Positions 4,180 to 5,288 of a stretch of DNA of 5,288 bases are shown in pieces. The translations under genes were made by a program, and so were the position numbers. The stretch is from assembly GCA_017559685.1 (NCBI GenBank), contig JAFYQY010000209.1:1-5288 (forward strand), written 5' to 3'. This DNA comes from Alistipes sp. GTDB taxonomy: Bacteria; Bacteroidota; Bacteroidia; Bacteroidales; Rikenellaceae. Numbering within the stretch: the first letter of the stretch is position 1; each line of letters begins with the position of its first letter. The notes under the pieces are model-generated. The model worked only from the letters and a program-made list of their open reading frames with translations. It was not told the origin of the DNA and did no database searches.

Positions 4180-5288
4180 TTAGTCAAGACTCTTAGCAAC
4201 CTCTGGCTCCAAGAAACTATAGAATGCAAGGAATACATCTCTGTACCAGTTGACAAGTGCTGGATCGAACTTATCAATCTGTTTCTCGAGAGCCCACCCC
4301 CACTTATTTTTGTTTCTCTTACCTTGGCTCATCTTAACCTGTATGATAATATGGTCCGCTGGGGCCTTCTCTAAGATTGCTTCAATCTTTTGCTTTACAA
4401 CCTCACCTCCATAGGTCTCAAAAAATACCGTAGCCACACTATTTCTAACGCCGTAGGCCATACCGTAACCAAATTGTTGTCTACAAGAGTGAACAAGACA
4501 ATACGACTTACCATTAGGGATATTCATCTTCGTGGTTAGAGATGATGAAATCTGCTCCTTGATTGGTCCCCAAAGCTTGCCAGACCAATCAATCTCCGAT
4601 GACTTAAGCTTCTTAGGTGTGTCAAAAGCCTTGAGGTTAGTGACTGCCGACATCTCGAGTGTTGCCTCGATAATATCGCCGAGATTTTCATCATTGTTCA
4701 CAATCTCAGCAATCTTGTTAAGCAGAGATGATACGCTGAATACGCGGTTGCTGAGGTATGTCTCTTTCTGGCACATACGGAATACCACCTTCTCCCAATC
4801 CTCGTCGAACTCCTCTGTAGAGTTGAGTCGCTCGATCTCGTCGTCTGTCAATGGACGGAGCTTGAGTTTAGAGGCGATCTTCTCGTTCCAACCCTTGAAG
4901 TCTGGCTCCTCGGCAAGCTGGTTGTAGATGTATGGGTATGCAATCTGGATACATACGAGGGCGTAGTTGATAAGCTTGTCAAGCAATGAGCTTGCAGAAG
5001 CATCTGAGCCCTTCTGCTCCTCATAGATAATTGAGATCAGGGCAAGTGTGTTGGTCAATCGCTTCAAGGAACGAGGATTCGTACCCACTGAGAGACGCGT
5101 AATCTCCGAGAGTTTCTCTGCCATAGATGTATCGGCAAGCTCCTCTTTTGTGAAGAACTCAATCTTGCTCAACGCATCCACAAGGAACGTGTCGACATTA
5201 TACGATGCCACAGGCATTGAGAATGGCAACTGGATGATCTTATCGAAGAATGAGCGGAACTCACGCTCGTTAGCCTCGGTGAGCTCGC
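4180..5288 (-). CDS. KAP-family P-loop NTPase, C-terminal part (partial at the right edge)
   Basis: The frame is open to the window edge; 368 residues are visible, ending with TAA at 4180-4182. The TTG at 5229 is not a start, because conserved family sequence continues upstream of it. The visible part begins ELTEANEREFRSFFDKIIQLPFSMP; a DKIIQLPF block followed about 45 residues later by NPRSLKRLTN (visible 70-79) is the C-terminal signature of the KAP P-loop NTPases, the family named after Kidins220/ARMS and PifA. The Walker A and B motifs must lie outside the window. After the NTPase end comes a mostly helical stretch (about 80-240) and a terminal domain of roughly 130 residues that I do not recognise. 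Bacterial KAP proteins are often membrane-associated and some take part in phage exclusion (PifA of the F plasmid). The gene is convergent with the protease operon and probably independent of it. Confidence 0.78.
   Translation of the reverse strand, partial: ELTEANEREFRSFFDKIIQLPFSMPVASYNVDTFLVDALSKIEFFTKEELADTSMAEKLSEITRLSVGTNPRSLKRLTNTLALISIIYEEQKGSDASASSLLDKLINYALVCIQIAYPYIYNQLAEEPDFKGWNEKIASKLKLRPLTDDEIERLNSTEEFDEDWEKVVFRMCQKETYLSNRVFSVSSLLNKIAEIVNNDENLGDIIEATLEMSAVTNLKAFDTPKKLKSSEIDWSGKLWGPIKEQISSSLTTKMNIPNGKSYCLVHSCRQQFGYGMAYGVRNSVATVFFETYGGEVVKQKIEAILEKAPADHIIIQVKMSQGKRNKNKWGWALEKQIDKFDPALVNWYRDVFLAFYSFLEPEVAKSLD

Noticed and set aside
4105..4927. Plus-strand frames of 89 and 131 codons opposite the KAP gene
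   Set aside because: They are antisense to a well-supported coding region and show no domain.

Overview
The window looks like chromosomal DNA of a Bacteroidota bacterium, most likely Bacteroidales. The support is a pair of BACON-like domains, a promoter octamer matching the Bacteroidota -7 box (TAnnTTTG), A/T-rich sequence instead of clear Shine-Dalgarno sites before the starts, and short palindromic repeats in the large intergenic gap. No genus can be fixed from the sequence alone.

Layout. Bases 1-1010 (+) hold the 3' end of an ECF-type sigma factor gene and, 23 bases later, a gene for a single-pass membrane protein with a C-terminal beta-rich domain. It is placed like an anti-sigma or sigma-regulated envelope protein. 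A strong terminator follows at 1079-1113. Bases 1011-1937 have no convincing gene. They contain three plus-strand intrinsic terminators, two copies of a 28-bp motif each followed directly by an unrelated terminator hairpin, a cluster of palindromes between the copies, a structured stretch at 1446-1585 and an A/T-rich promoter region before the next gene. Bases 1938-3951 (+) hold a tight two-gene operon with 1 base between the genes: a zinc-ribbon/PrsW-type membrane protease, and a zinc-ribbon/single-TM/double-BACON/DnaJ-type Cys-rich protein. A near-perfect terminator at 4000-4032 closes the operon. Bases 4180-5288 (-) are the C-terminal part of a KAP-family P-loop NTPase that runs out of the window, convergent with the operon.

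How the genes may work together. The two middle genes begin with the same kind of zinc ribbon (CxxC, ten residues, CxxC) and are almost certainly co-translated. The most attractive reading is a membrane-protease/substrate or protease/sensor pair whose cytosolic zinc ribbons act together; this is inference. PrsW proteases are known for cleaving anti-sigma factors in Gram-positive bacteria, so the sigma factor and membrane protein just upstream are possible functional partners, although terminators separate the two units. The KAP NTPase is on the opposite strand and probably unrelated.
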